From positions 62,001 to 126,000 of the forward strand of contig NZ_VXLC01000029.1 of the NCBI RefSeq assembly GCF_008704205.1: a stretch of 64,000 nucleotides of DNA, written 5' to 3'. The notes below the pieces were generated by a model, which saw only the letters and a program-made list of their open reading frames with translations, made no database searches and was not told the DNA's origin. Origin of the DNA: Nocardia colli. GTDB lineage: Bacteria > Actinomycetota > Actinomycetes > Mycobacteriales > Mycobacteriaceae. This document shows positions 15,344 through 23,277 of the stretch, one piece after another. The translations under genes and the position numbers were made by a program. Within the stretch, counting starts at the first letter, position 1, and each line of letters begins with the position of its first letter.

Positions 15344-17416
15344 ATGAAATCAAGGGAACGGACGACGATGTTCGCCCGGAAAACGGTCGTGTCGATCGTC
15401 GGCGTCGCCGCGGTGGCGCTGTTCGCCCCGGTGGCCGGCGCGACTCCCGAGTTCACCGGGATCGACGGCGGGCAGTACGCCGCCGGGTGGAAGGCCGCAG
15501 TCGATGGGCCGCAACCGTATTCGCAGATCTTCCCGGACCTGGCGGTGCCGGTCACCATGAGCGACGGGACGGTGCTCAAGCTCGACGTCACCCGGCCCGG
15601 GAACACCGGGCGACCGGTCGACGCGAAACTGCCGACGATCGTCGAATTCGAGACCTATAGCAAAATCGCGATCAACCTGGCCTCGGTGCTGTTGCAGATT
15701 CCCGGAATCGAGAACGTGCTGCTGCCGTGGATCGGCTCCATCGGCGCGCCGCCCGGATCGGGGCTGGAGGGGATCACCGATCTGACCGAGCAGCTGCGCT
15801 CCGGACCGATCCAGACCTTCCTGCACAATTACGACCTGGTCAAGGGCGGCTACAACATGGTGCACGTGGACATCCGCGGCACCGGGACGTCCGAGGGCAA
15901 GTGGCAGATGTTCGGGGACAAGGAGCGCCAGGACGCGGCCGAGGTGATCGACTGGATCACCAAGCAGCCGTGGAGCGATGGCGGTGTCGCCGTCAAAGGC
16001 ACCTCGGCGACGGGCATCGCGGCATTGCGTGCCGCCGACCGCGGCAATCCGGCGGTGAAGGCGGCATTCACCTATATCGGCAGCGGCGATCTGGTCGATG
16101 ACATCGTGGCCCCGGGCGGCAGCGTCGGATTCGGGTTCGCGGCCTTCTGGCCGATGGTGGTGAACTTGGCCAAATTCGCACCCGACGTGGAGTCGGTGAT
16201 CGCAGGCAAGTTCGATCCCGCGCAACAGCTGAAGTGGTTGCAGGACCGGCTCGCCGACCCGTTGACCATGGTCGACGTCGTCGCCAACGCTTTCACCGCG
16301 ATGAACACCGGCCAGCTCACCCCGAAGACCCGTGACCTCATGGACCCCGACTCGGACCTGCGCAGGGGCTTGAAGGCGGACACCGAACAGGTCACGGCGC
16401 CGAGCTTCATGATCAGCGGCTGGTGGGACCTGTTCGGCAGCACCCCCACCGAAACCTACAACGCGATGCCGCAGACACCGGACCGCAAGAAACTCGTCGT
16501 GGGGGAGGGCTTCCACGCGGGCGCGGGCGTCAAAGGCTTCGGCGATCCGGGCATGCCACCTCGCCTGGATGTGCTGCAACGCGCATGGTTCGACAAGTGG
16601 CTCAAGGGAATCGACAACGGGATCGACAACTACAGCCCGCTCACGCTGAAACAGCAAGGCGGCGGGTGGATCTCGTCGGACACCTTCCCTCAGGTCGAAA
16701 CCGACTACCGGCGTATGTATTTGAACGATCAGCGCTCCGGCACCGCGAATTCGCTGTATGACGGCGGACTTTCGGGCACGGCGAAACAGAACGGCGTCAA
16801 CGATCTGACCGTCGCGCCGGGCGTGCTGAGCGCCTGCTCGCGCGACACCTCACGCATCCTGGCGGGTGTCCCCTCGATCATCATGGCCTGCGGGGAGGAT
16901 TCGCGGATCTGGGAGAACAACGGCCTCAGCTTCACCAGCAACCCGGTGGCGGAGCCGACGACGATCTCCGGCGCGATCAACGCCCACCTCAACACCGTGC
17001 TCGATCAACCCGACGGATACTGGGTCGTCACGGTGAACGACGTCTCCCCGGACGGCCGGTCCCGCGAGATCAGCTCGGGCCAGCTGGTGACCTCCCTGCG
17101 GCAGATCGACGAAGCCAAGAGCACGCGATCCGCCAACGGCGACTACACGCGCCCCGCCTACTACATCGACATCGACAAGCGGCAGACCGTGACCCCCGGC
17201 CAGCCCCTTGTCCTCGATATAGCCGTCGACCCGACCGACGCCGTCCTGCAACCCGGACATCGATTGCGGGTCGATGTCTACGCGAGCAACTTCCCGAAAG
17301 GCTTGCCGCCCATGCCGATCCTGATCGACAGCAAGCTGGCTCCACAACACCTGCGCCTGGATCCGGCCGAGCCCAGCTGGGTGAACATCCCGCTGAGCGC
17401 CGACATCCCGGAATAG
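15344..17416 (+). CDS. Secreted CocE/NonD-family (X-Pro dipeptidyl-peptidase-like) hydrolase
   Basis: About 690 residues with a Sec signal (MFARKTVVSIVGVAAVALFAPVAGA, within residues 9-33) and A-x-A cleavage. The S15/CocE core shows VHVDIRGTGTSEGKWQMFG, the predicted nucleophile Ser221 in KGTSATGIAALRAA, a later Asp region in ISGWWDLFGSTPTETYNAM and the candidate His in GEGFHAGAG. The C-terminal jelly-roll (PGQPLVLDIAVDPTDAVLQPGHRLRVDVYASNFP) is the PF08530 domain. ATG at 15344 has GGAG five bases upstream; starts at 15284 or 15368 are less supported. It probably acts extracellularly on esters or peptides. A strong stem-loop and a second lipase gene follow. Confidence 0.83.
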   Translation: MKSRERTTMFARKTVVSIVGVAAVALFAPVAGATPEFTGIDGGQYAAGWKAAVDGPQPYSQIFPDLAVPVTMSDGTVLKLDVTRPGNTGRPVDAKLPTIVEFETYSKIAINLASVLLQIPGIENVLLPWIGSIGAPPGSGLEGITDLTEQLRSGPIQTFLHNYDLVKGGYNMVHVDIRGTGTSEGKWQMFGDKERQDAAEVIDWITKQPWSDGGVAVKGTSATGIAALRAADRGNPAVKAAFTYIGSGDLVDDIVAPGGSVGFGFAAFWPMVVNLAKFAPDVESVIAGKFDPAQQLKWLQDRLADPLTMVDVVANAFTAMNTGQLTPKTRDLMDPDSDLRRGLKADTEQVTAPSFMISGWWDLFGSTPTETYNAMPQTPDRKKLVVGEGFHAGAGVKGFGDPGMPPRLDVLQRAWFDKWLKGIDNGIDNYSPLTLKQQGGGWISSDTFPQVETDYRRMYLNDQRSGTANSLYDGGLSGTAKQNGVNDLTVAPGVLSACSRDTSRILAGVPSIIMACGEDSRIWENNGLSFTSNPVAEPTTISGAINAHLNTVLDQPDGYWVVTVNDVSPDGRSREISSGQLVTSLRQIDEAKSTRSANGDYTRPAYYIDIDKRQTVTPGQPLVLDIAVDPTDAVLQPGHRLRVDVYASNFPKGLPPMPILIDSKLAPQHLRLDPAEPSWVNIPLSADIPE

Positions 17417-17428
17417 GGCATCGAACGT

Positions 17429-17469
17429 CCCGGCACCGTGCATCTCCAGGGGGAATGCACGGCGCCGGG
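17429..17469. terminator. Strong stem-loop terminator
   Basis: Arms at 17429-17443 (CCCGGCACCGTGCAT) and 17455-17469 (ATGCACGGCGCCGGG) pair at 14 of 15 positions around an 11-base loop. The element begins 13 bp after the stop of the secreted hydrolase and precedes the lipase start by 40 bp. It therefore separates the two genes transcriptionally, or lies in the 5' leader of the lipase. Confidence 0.65.
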
Positions 17470-17509
17470 GCTGCCCGCGCCCGGATCCGAACAATTGGGG
17501 AGAACGACC

Positions 17510-18868
17510 ATGAACACCAGCCACACTTCTCGCGCCGCACGACTGTCCGCTCTGGCCGGCGCACTCCTGCTCGCCGGAGTCTGCGGACTGCCGGCCGCAT
17601 CGGCCGACCCGGACACTGAACCTGTTGCGGCACAACTGGGTTCGGCAGATACGTTCTACGACCCGCCGGCCGGCTACGAATCCTCCCGACCGGGAACCAT
17701 TCTCGCCAGCCGAGCAGTACGCGCAAATGTGCTGCCGCAGTTGCCGTTTGCCGTCCGCGCCTGGCAACTGCTCTACCGCACCACCGATGCCGACGGCAGC
17801 CCGTACGCCGCGGTCACCACCGTGCTGATCCCGGACGGGCAGGTCCGCTCGCGCCCGCTGCTGTCGGTCCAAGCGGCCTACGATTCCATTCAGCGCTCCT
17901 GCATGCCGTCCTACCAACTGACCGCCGACGACCCGGCCGCACCGCCGCCGGCCGAGGCGCTGCAAGCCGTGACCGCGCTCGATCGTGGCTGGGCGGTGGC
18001 GATCCCGGATCCGGGCGGCGTGGACAACCGATTCCTCACCCCGCGGGTCATGGGATACACCGTGCTGGACGGCATTCGGGCCGCGGCGAACTTCGAGCCG
18101 CTCGGCCTGGACGGAGCCGCCACCCGCACCGCGCTGACCGGTTATTCCGGTGGTGGTGTCGGAACCAGCTGGGCCGCCGAGATGCAGCCGTCGTATGCCC
18201 CGGAACTGAATATCGTGGGCGCGGCACTCGGCGCTCCCGTCCCCGATCTGGCCGCGGCGATGCACTCGGTCAGCGGCCGCGTCTCCGGGGGACTGATTCC
18301 GGTCGGCATCGCCGCCTTGATGAACGATTCCCCGGAGTTCTCCGCCGCGCTCGACCCGTACCTGAAGCCGGGCGCCCGCGCGATCCTCGCGGCCGCCGGG
18401 CGCGACTGCGTCTCGACCACCGTGGCGCGGAATCTGTTTCTGACCAACTCCGATCTGGTGACGGTGCCGCTGGATCAGGTGCTCGCGGATCCGGTCATCC
18501 AGGCCGTCATCGCCGAGCGCAAGCGTGGAACCGCGACGCCGACCACACCGCTGTACGTCGTGAACGCGGTGCACGACGAGGTCAGCCCGATCCAGAGCGT
18601 CGACGACCTCGTCGCGACCTACTGCGCCGGCGGCGCATCGGTTACGTACGTGCGCGACGCGATGCCGGATCTGATCAGCAACCACAACATCGAAGCCGTC
18701 ACCAGTGTCAGCGACATCTTCGCCTGGCTCGATCAGGTCATGGCCGGTCAAGTGCCGAACCCCGGTTGTCACACGACCACCGTTGCGTCCACGTTGGACA
18801 CCGGGTCTTGGGTCACGCAGCTGCCGCGGTTCGTTCAAGGGCTGGCGCGGGCACTGCTCGGACAGTGA
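17510..18868 (+). CDS. Secretory lipase (LIP family)
   Basis: A 452-residue exported lipase. The signal peptide ends near ASA in LLLAGVCGLPAASADPD. The core is the PF03583 LIP family: LLYRTTDADGSPYAAVTTVLIPDG, RPLLSVQAAYDSIQRSCMPSYQL, nucleophile Ser213 in GYSGGGVGTSWAAE, Asp in VNAVHDEVSP and His in SNHNIEAV. ATG at 17510 follows GGGGAGAACGACC. It shares domain order with the lipase at 53631-54956. A role in fatty-ester scavenging is inferred from the family. Confidence 0.87.
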   Translation: MNTSHTSRAARLSALAGALLLAGVCGLPAASADPDTEPVAAQLGSADTFYDPPAGYESSRPGTILASRAVRANVLPQLPFAVRAWQLLYRTTDADGSPYAAVTTVLIPDGQVRSRPLLSVQAAYDSIQRSCMPSYQLTADDPAAPPPAEALQAVTALDRGWAVAIPDPGGVDNRFLTPRVMGYTVLDGIRAAANFEPLGLDGAATRTALTGYSGGGVGTSWAAEMQPSYAPELNIVGAALGAPVPDLAAAMHSVSGRVSGGLIPVGIAALMNDSPEFSAALDPYLKPGARAILAAAGRDCVSTTVARNLFLTNSDLVTVPLDQVLADPVIQAVIAERKRGTATPTTPLYVVNAVHDEVSPIQSVDDLVATYCAGGASVTYVRDAMPDLISNHNIEAVTSVSDIFAWLDQVMAGQVPNPGCHTTTVASTLDTGSWVTQLPRFVQGLARALLGQ

Positions 18869-18879
18869 GCCGGCACCGT

Positions 18880-19166
18880 TCAGTGCACGAGCTTCAACCC
18901 GACCACACTGCCGACAATGCCCAGCAGGAACAGCACTTTCAACACTGACACCGGTTCCGAGCCGGTCGCCATCGCGTACACGACCGTGAGCACGGCACCG
19001 ATGCCGACCCACACCGCGTACGCGGTGCCGACCGGCAGGCCGCGCATGGCAAACGCCAATCCGGCCATGCTCGCCGCCAGCGCGACCAGAAAAACCACGG
19101 TGGGAACCAATCGACTGAAACCGGCGGATTTGCCCAGGGCGGTAGCCCACACGGCTTCACAAACAT
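18880..19166 (-). pseudogene. SMR-family (guanidinium exporter-type) transporter lacking its N-terminus
   Basis: From VCEAVWATALGKSAGFSRL to the end (LLGIVGSVVGLKLVH) the frame is a textbook small multidrug resistance protein, with the first-helix Glu retained (CEAVWATA) and helices 2-4 complete (GLPVGTAYAVWVGIGAV). The natural ATG at 19166, with GGAGG seven bases upstream, is followed by only about three codons before the Glu, and in the wrong frame. Family members have about 12 residues there. A deletion of roughly 25-30 bases has removed most of helix 1 and shifted the frame. An in-frame GTG at 19197 would start inside the riboswitch and give an unnatural N-terminus. Confidence 0.7.
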
Positions 19167-19177
19167 GACGAGCCTCC

Positions 19178-19221
19178 GAGGCCGTCTTGTCGCGCACCGG
19201 GTACGGCTCCCTCGTCCGGGG
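19178..19221 (-). promoter_or_regulatory. Guanidine-III (ykkC-III) riboswitch
   Basis: Read on the minus strand, the leader contains CCGGACGAGG (19219-19210), GCCGTACCCGGT and GACAAGACGGC (19191-19181), in that order and spacing. This is the conserved core of the ykkC-III/guanidine-III class as known from actinobacteria such as Thermobifida. GCCGT pairs with ACGGC to make the helix, and the 5' CCGG can form the pseudoknot with CCGG of TACCCGGT. The GGAGG ribosome binding site (19173-19177) follows within three bases, as expected for translational control of an SMR guanidinium exporter. Recognition is from memory of the consensus; a covariance search would confirm it. Confidence 0.85.
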
Positions 19222-19314
19222 CCCTCTTCAGGGACCTACTACCCACCATGGCAATTTCGTGCGCCACCGGCAACCTGCCTTGCGGTGACCTTCCTCTCCG
19301 CCTCTGCGCGCTAA

Positions 19315-19334
19315 TATAGAGTGATCACTCTATA
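19315..19334. promoter_or_regulatory. Perfect 20-bp palindrome before the SRPBCC gene
   Basis: TATAGAGTGATCACTCTATA is a perfect palindrome ending 19 bp before the ATG at 19354. The AT-rich ends overlap where a -10 element would be expected. It looks like a TetR- or ArsR-type operator, but no matching regulator gene is adjacent, so a distant repressor is inferred. Confidence 0.65.
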
Positions 19335-19353
19335 AACTGTGCGAGGAGGAGTT

Positions 19354-19857
19354 ATGGCCGTCTACAACGTGCACGAACGACTACTGGCCGCAAAACCCAG
19401 CGAGGTGGGCGCGCTCGTCGACACGCTCGCGAGCAGCGACGACAGACTGTGGCCACCCGGATGGCCGCCGATGGAGTTCGACCGCCCCCTCGAGGTCGGT
19501 GCGGTCGGCGGACACGGACCGGTCCGCTACATCGTCGCCGCCTACGTACCCGCCACGTGGATCCGTTTCACCTTCACCGGCCCACGCGGCTTCGACGGCT
19601 TCCACGAATACGCCGTCCTCGTCATCGACGAAGACCACACCCTCCTACGGCACACCGTCGCCATGAAAACCCACGGCCTGGCCCGCCTCACCTGGCCCCT
19701 GGCCGTCGGACCCCTCCACAACGCCTGCCTGCAAGACAGCCTCGACCGCGCCGAACGAGCCTGCACGGGAACGGTGGCACACCCGGCACATTGGGGCCGC
19801 TACGTCCGACTACTCCGCAAACTCCTCGGATCCCCCCAACTCCCGGCCAACACCTAG
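19354..19857 (+). CDS. SRPBCC-family (START/polyketide cyclase-like) protein
   Basis: A 167-residue helix-grip protein. Its regions are YNVHERLLAAKPSEVGALVDTLASSDDRLWPPGWPPMEFDRPLEVGAVGGHGPVRYIV, WIRFTFTGPRGFDGFHEYAVLVIDEDHTLLRHTVAMKTHG, and a C-terminal long helix LQDSLDRAERACTGT. Such proteins bind hydrophobic ligands; none is predictable. ATG at 19354 follows GAGGAGGAGTT. Under a perfect 20-bp palindromic operator it is probably tightly repressed. A long inverted repeat lies between it and the convergent DoxX gene. Confidence 0.75.
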   Translation: MAVYNVHERLLAAKPSEVGALVDTLASSDDRLWPPGWPPMEFDRPLEVGAVGGHGPVRYIVAAYVPATWIRFTFTGPRGFDGFHEYAVLVIDEDHTLLRHTVAMKTHGLARLTWPLAVGPLHNACLQDSLDRAERACTGTVAHPAHWGRYVRLLRKLLGSPQLPANT

Positions 19858-19947
19858 GCGCCATCCCAAGCCCGCCGCCAACAAAACCTCACTGCGACAC
19901 CGCATCCCCGCCCCACCGCCGCAACCAAGTCACCGAATCACACAGAG

Positions 19948-20019
19948 CCGCACCACTTCTGATTTCCCGCACCGAAATTCGCATGCAATTCTCGGTGCGA
20001 GAAATCAGAAGTGGTGCGG
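19948..20019. terminator. Long near-perfect inverted repeat between convergent genes
   Basis: The 28-bp arms at 19948-19975 and 19992-20019 are complementary at 27 of 28 positions, and inner AATT blocks may extend the stem. The loop is about 16 bases. The element sits 91 bp after the SRPBCC stop and 10 bp from the end of the DoxX gene, so it can serve as a bidirectional terminator. The arm length is well beyond a normal terminator, and a palindromic repeat unit is an alternative. Confidence 0.6.
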
Positions 20020-20029
20020 GAAGTCGGTC

Positions 20030-20455
20030 TCAGTTGCGCAGATCGGTGAGGGTGGCGCGGCGCTCGTAGGCGATCCAGGCGAAGATCGCGGCGAGTACCA
20101 GCGGGAAGATCGCCATCGCGGGCTGGCCGGCGAGGAAGGCTTGGGAGCCGGCGGCGAGCACGGTGAGGACGGACAGGCCCGCGGCGGCCAGGGCGCTGAG
20201 CCGCGGCACCAGCAGGCCGATGCCGCCCGCGACCTCCGCGACGCCGATGAAGATGAGCAGCCCGAACGGGATGGTCAGGTTCGCGGGGGCGTTCTCCATC
20301 AGGGTGTTCGGCATGACCAGCTTCGGCCCGCCGGAGGCGATGATGAAGAACAGGCCGAGCACGATCTGCAGGGTCCACAGGACGCGGTTGCGGACCTTGC
20401 CCGGGCGGTAGGTGGCGTCGGCGGCGAAGGTGGCGGCGGGGTTTGCGGTGGTCAT
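20030..20455 (-). CDS. DoxX-family membrane protein
   Basis: A 141-residue protein with four predicted membrane helices: LWTLQIVLGLFFIIASGGPKLV, LTIPFGLLIFIGVAEVAGGIGLLV, LSALAAAGLSVLTVLAAGSQAFL and AIFPLVLAAIFAWIAY. This is the DoxX/DoxX-like pattern with GxPK after helix 1. Members act in membrane redox or thiol metabolism; a specific role is not known here. ATG at 20455. It is convergent with the SRPBCC gene and divergent from the MauD-like gene at 20596, and could belong functionally with that redox locus, but this is speculative. Confidence 0.8.
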   Translation of the reverse strand: MTTANPAATFAADATYRPGKVRNRVLWTLQIVLGLFFIIASGGPKLVMPNTLMENAPANLTIPFGLLIFIGVAEVAGGIGLLVPRLSALAAAGLSVLTVLAAGSQAFLAGQPAMAIFPLVLAAIFAWIAYERRATLTDLRN

Positions 20456-20595
20456 CGTTCTGGTCCTTCTCGTTGGTCGCGCCGGGTTGGTAGCGCGTTC
20501 GAGGGATAAGACGGAGCACCGCCGGAGAACTCATCGCTGTCCGCGAAAGATTCTTTTCGACCCGGCCGGCGAGCGGCACACCTAACCGGATACCG

Positions 20596-21126
20596 ATGTC
20601 GGCGACCTACCTATTCGCCGATGCTGCTCCCATGCCCTACGTTGTCGCCGCCGTTGTCGTGCTCGCCGTCTTGGTGGTCCTCAATCTGCTGCTCACCTTT
20701 GCCGTGCTGCGGCGCTTGCGGATTCACGAGGAGCGGCTGGCGACGCCGGGGGCGACCCGGCCGAGTGACCGGGATCAGCTGATCGGGCGGCGGCTGCCGC
20801 AGTTCGAGGCCACGGGAGCGAACAGGCTCGTCGCGTTCTTCTCCGCCGGCTGTGCGCCCTGTGTGGAACAGGCTGCGGAGTTCGCGCGACATCCAGATCC
20901 GGACCGGGTGGCGATTCTGGTGCTGGGGTTGGCACCGGAAGCCGAGCGGGAGCGCCTGCGCACCGCGCTCGGCGACGCGCCGACCGTGATCGGCGACCCG
21001 ACCGGCGATGCGCTGGCCGGGGAGCTGGGCGTGCACTCGTTTCCGCAGCTGTTGCTGCTCGATCAGTCCGGAACCATTGTGGCGGCGCGACATTCGCTCG
21101 CCGCGCTGGCCGCGGGCGTTTCGTGA
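20596..21126 (+). CDS. Membrane-anchored thioredoxin-like protein (MauD/TlpA type)
   Basis: A 176-residue protein. One N-terminal transmembrane helix lies at about 14-38 (YVVAAVVVLAVLVVLNLLLTFAV), and an extracytoplasmic thioredoxin fold has the active site C86-A-P-C89 in FFSAGCAPCVEQ. The cis-proline loop is HSFPQLLLLD. MauD proteins pair with MauE to form disulfides in the cysteine-rich small subunit of methylamine dehydrogenase. Here it heads a locus with an ABC exporter, a cysteine-rich peptide, a signal peptidase and a MauE-like protein. It overlaps the ABC gene by 4 bp (GTGA), so translational coupling is likely. No methylamine dehydrogenase genes are present. Confidence 0.85.
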   Translation: MSATYLFADAAPMPYVVAAVVVLAVLVVLNLLLTFAVLRRLRIHEERLATPGATRPSDRDQLIGRRLPQFEATGANRLVAFFSAGCAPCVEQAAEFARHPDPDRVAILVLGLAPEAERERLRTALGDAPTVIGDPTGDALAGELGVHSFPQLLLLDQSGTIVAARHSLAALAAGVS

Positions 21127-22934
21127 CGGTGTGGTCGCGGCTGCGAACCGCGTGGCAGCTGTGCTGGGCGACCGGCCGCGGACTGACCCTGGTCCAGGTC
21201 GTGATCACGCTCATCGGCGGATTCCTGGCCTCGGCGGTGACCTGGTCGACCAAGTTCATGATGGACGGCCTCGCCGAACACGGACCCTCGCGGCAGCTGG
21301 TCGCGGCCGTGTCGGTGCTCGCGGTGGCGGGCCTGCTCGGCGCCTGCGAGCCGCGGATCGCGGAATACGTTCGGGCCGAACTGAATCGGCGCGCCTACCT
21401 GCTGATGAACGACCGATTGTTCACCGCCGTAGGCGAATTCGAGGGGTTGGAGCGATTCGAGGATCCGCGGTTGCTCGACCGCATCCGCTCCGCGCAGCAG
21501 AGCACCTCGAACGCGGTGGCGCCCGCGACCACCGGCCTGTTTTCCGCGGTGCGCGATCTGGTGTCGCTGGCCGGGCTGCTCGCCACGGTGTATCTGCTGG
21601 CACCGGTGATGGCGCTGATCCTGGTGCTGTCGGCGGTGCCGGTGTTCTTCGCGCAGCTGTCGCTCTCCCGCCGGTTCGCCGGGATGCTGGACACGATGTC
21701 GGCGTCGAGCCGGCGGCAGTTCCAGTTGAGCGCGCTCAACAGTGATGTGCGGGCGGTCAAGGAGATTCGGCTGTTCGGCCTGGTGGACTTCTTCCGTGCG
21801 CGGGTGCTCTCGGCGATCGTCGCGACGAATCACGCGCAGCGCGACCTGGATCGGCGGCAGTTGCGGGTGCAGGCCTCGCTGGCCGCGCTCGGCAGCGTGA
21901 TCGGCGCGGGCGGGCTCGCGTGGGCGGTGTACGCGGCGAGCCGGGGCAGGTTGTCGATCGGCGATGTCTCGGCCTTCGTCACCGCGGTCGCGGCGTCGCA
22001 GGCGGCGCTGTCCGGTCTGGTCACCAAGATCAGCGGGGCGCATCGGGGGCTGCTGCAGCTGGATCACTATGTGCGCGTGGTGAATATGCCGCCGGATCGG
22101 CCCGCGCCCGCGCTGCCCGCGGCCCTGCCCACCCTGAGCTCCGGTATCGAACTGGTCGACCTCTGGTTCCGCTACGACGAGTCCCAGCCCTGGGTGCTGC
22201 GCGGACTCGACGCCCGGATCGCGCACGGCGAGCTGGTCGGGCTGGTCGGGCGCAACGGGGCGGGCAAGAGCACGCTGATCAAGCTGCTGTGCCGCTTCTA
22301 CGAGCCCGATCGCGGTGCGATCCGGTGGGACGGCGTGGATATTCGCGATGTCCCGATCAAGGAGTTGCGGCGTCGGCTCGGGGTCCTTTTCCAGGACTTC
22401 ATGGAATACGACCTAACGGTCGCCGAGAATATCGGCATCGGTGATCTGCCCGCGCTTTCCGATCAGCGGCGAATCGAATGGGCGGCGGCCGAGGCCGAGG
22501 TGTCGGAGAAAATCGAGACGCTGCCGCACGGGTACGACACCATGCTCAGTCGAATATTTTTCAAGGAGACCGACAAGGGCAATGCGGAGCACGGCGTGAC
22601 ATTATCCGGCGGGCAATGGCAACGCATTGCCATTGCCCGCACCTTCATGCGCGACGACCGGGAATTACTGATATTGGACGAGCCGGGTTCCGGCCTCGAC
22701 GCGGAGGCGGAGCATCGAATACATCGGCGGCTGGAAGCACATCGGACGGGCCGGACGAGTGTGCTCGTCTCACACCGGCTGGGTGCGGTGCGAGACGCCG
22801 ATCGGATTCTGGTGCTGGACGAGGGCCGGATCGCGGAGGAGGGCACGCACGCATCGTTGATGGCGCTGAACGGGCAGTATGCGCACATGTTCACGGTGCA
22901 GGCGCAGGGCTACGCCGGCACCCGCGCGGGCTGA
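21123..22934 (+). CDS. ABC exporter, fused membrane and ATPase domains
   Basis: A 603-residue half-transporter. The N-terminal ABC membrane domain (about 1-320) has six helices. The ATPase domain (about 345-590) shows Walker A GRNGAGKST near 376, a Q-loop in VLFQDFMEYDLTV, an ABC signature LSGGQ near 494, Walker B LLILDEP near 516 and the switch VLVSHRLGAV. An unusual segment FFKETDKGNAEHG sits just before the signature. Such transporters commonly export peptides; here the adjacent 68-residue Cys-rich peptide is the obvious cargo (inference). No peptidase C39 domain is present, which fits the separate S26 peptidase encoded downstream. The start GTG overlaps the MauD-like stop. Confidence 0.9.
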   Translation: MTVWSRLRTAWQLCWATGRGLTLVQVVITLIGGFLASAVTWSTKFMMDGLAEHGPSRQLVAAVSVLAVAGLLGACEPRIAEYVRAELNRRAYLLMNDRLFTAVGEFEGLERFEDPRLLDRIRSAQQSTSNAVAPATTGLFSAVRDLVSLAGLLATVYLLAPVMALILVLSAVPVFFAQLSLSRRFAGMLDTMSASSRRQFQLSALNSDVRAVKEIRLFGLVDFFRARVLSAIVATNHAQRDLDRRQLRVQASLAALGSVIGAGGLAWAVYAASRGRLSIGDVSAFVTAVAASQAALSGLVTKISGAHRGLLQLDHYVRVVNMPPDRPAPALPAALPTLSSGIELVDLWFRYDESQPWVLRGLDARIAHGELVGLVGRNGAGKSTLIKLLCRFYEPDRGAIRWDGVDIRDVPIKELRRRLGVLFQDFMEYDLTVAENIGIGDLPALSDQRRIEWAAAEAEVSEKIETLPHGYDTMLSRIFFKETDKGNAEHGVTLSGGQWQRIAIARTFMRDDRELLILDEPGSGLDAEAEHRIHRRLEAHRTGRTSVLVSHRLGAVRDADRILVLDEGRIAEEGTHASLMALNGQYAHMFTVQAQGYAGTRAG

Positions 22935-22939
22935 CGAAC

Positions 22940-22967
22940 CCCGGTCCGGCGACGCCTCCGGACCGGG
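22940..22967. terminator. Bidirectional terminator stem-loop
   Basis: CCCGGTCCGG (22940-22949) and CCGGACCGGG (22958-22967) form a perfect 10-bp stem around an 8-base loop. It fills the 42-bp gap between the convergent ABC exporter and cysteine-rich peptide genes and can end transcription from both sides. Confidence 0.75.
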
Positions 22968-22976
22968 TGCCCTAGA

Positions 22977-23183
22977 TCATGGGCAGCCCTGTCGGCAGCC
23001 GTAGCCACCGCAGGTATAACCGGTGCCCGGGCAATAGCGGCATTCCTGGCAGCAATACGACGGATAATTGTTGTCGTGGTCGCACCAGCATTCCCGTTCG
23101 GGCGCGGTGCAGGCGGATGCGTCCATTTGTGGTACGAACTTCGCCAGCAACCGGTCACCGGCCCTGCGCGCGATTCCGATCAT
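22977..23183 (-). CDS. Cysteine-rich precursor-like peptide (10 Cys in 68 residues)
   Basis: ATG at 23183 is preceded by GAGGTGAATTC, a good ribosome binding site. The N-terminal part (MIGIARRAGDRLLAKFVP, then QMDASA) is basic and amphipathic rather than a classical signal peptide, and ends with the A-x-A motif A22-S23-A24. All ten cysteines follow it: C25, C32, C34, C44, C45, C48, C51, C58, C63, C67, among Gly/Tyr-rich sequence (YSPYCC-type and GYGCRQGC-type turns). The even count fits five disulfides. It lies convergent to the exporter and divergent from the S26 peptidase gene. The likely role is a secreted, disulfide-rich peptide processed and exported by its neighbours. I do not recognise a named family, although small actinobacterial proteins of this pattern exist. 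Confidence 0.8.
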   Translation of the reverse strand: MIGIARRAGDRLLAKFVPQMDASACTAPERECWCDHDNNYPSYCCQECRYCPGTGYTCGGYGCRQGCP

Positions 23184-23277
23184 GAATTCACCTCATATCT
23201 CGCCGGCCCGTCCGGCGGCGGACCGATCATAACCACATTGCTTTCGATTACGGCAAGCGAAATTGCAGGAGACGAAT

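Noticed and set aside
16850..19150. A 766-codon open frame on the minus strand across the hydrolase and lipase genes
   Set aside because: It is an antisense shadow of two secreted enzymes with clear catalytic motifs; its own translation lacks any domain pattern.
19178..19260. Guanidine-I or guanidine-II riboswitch
   Set aside because: The CTAGGGTTCCG-type elements and paired ACGR hairpins are absent; the sequence fits guanidine-III instead.
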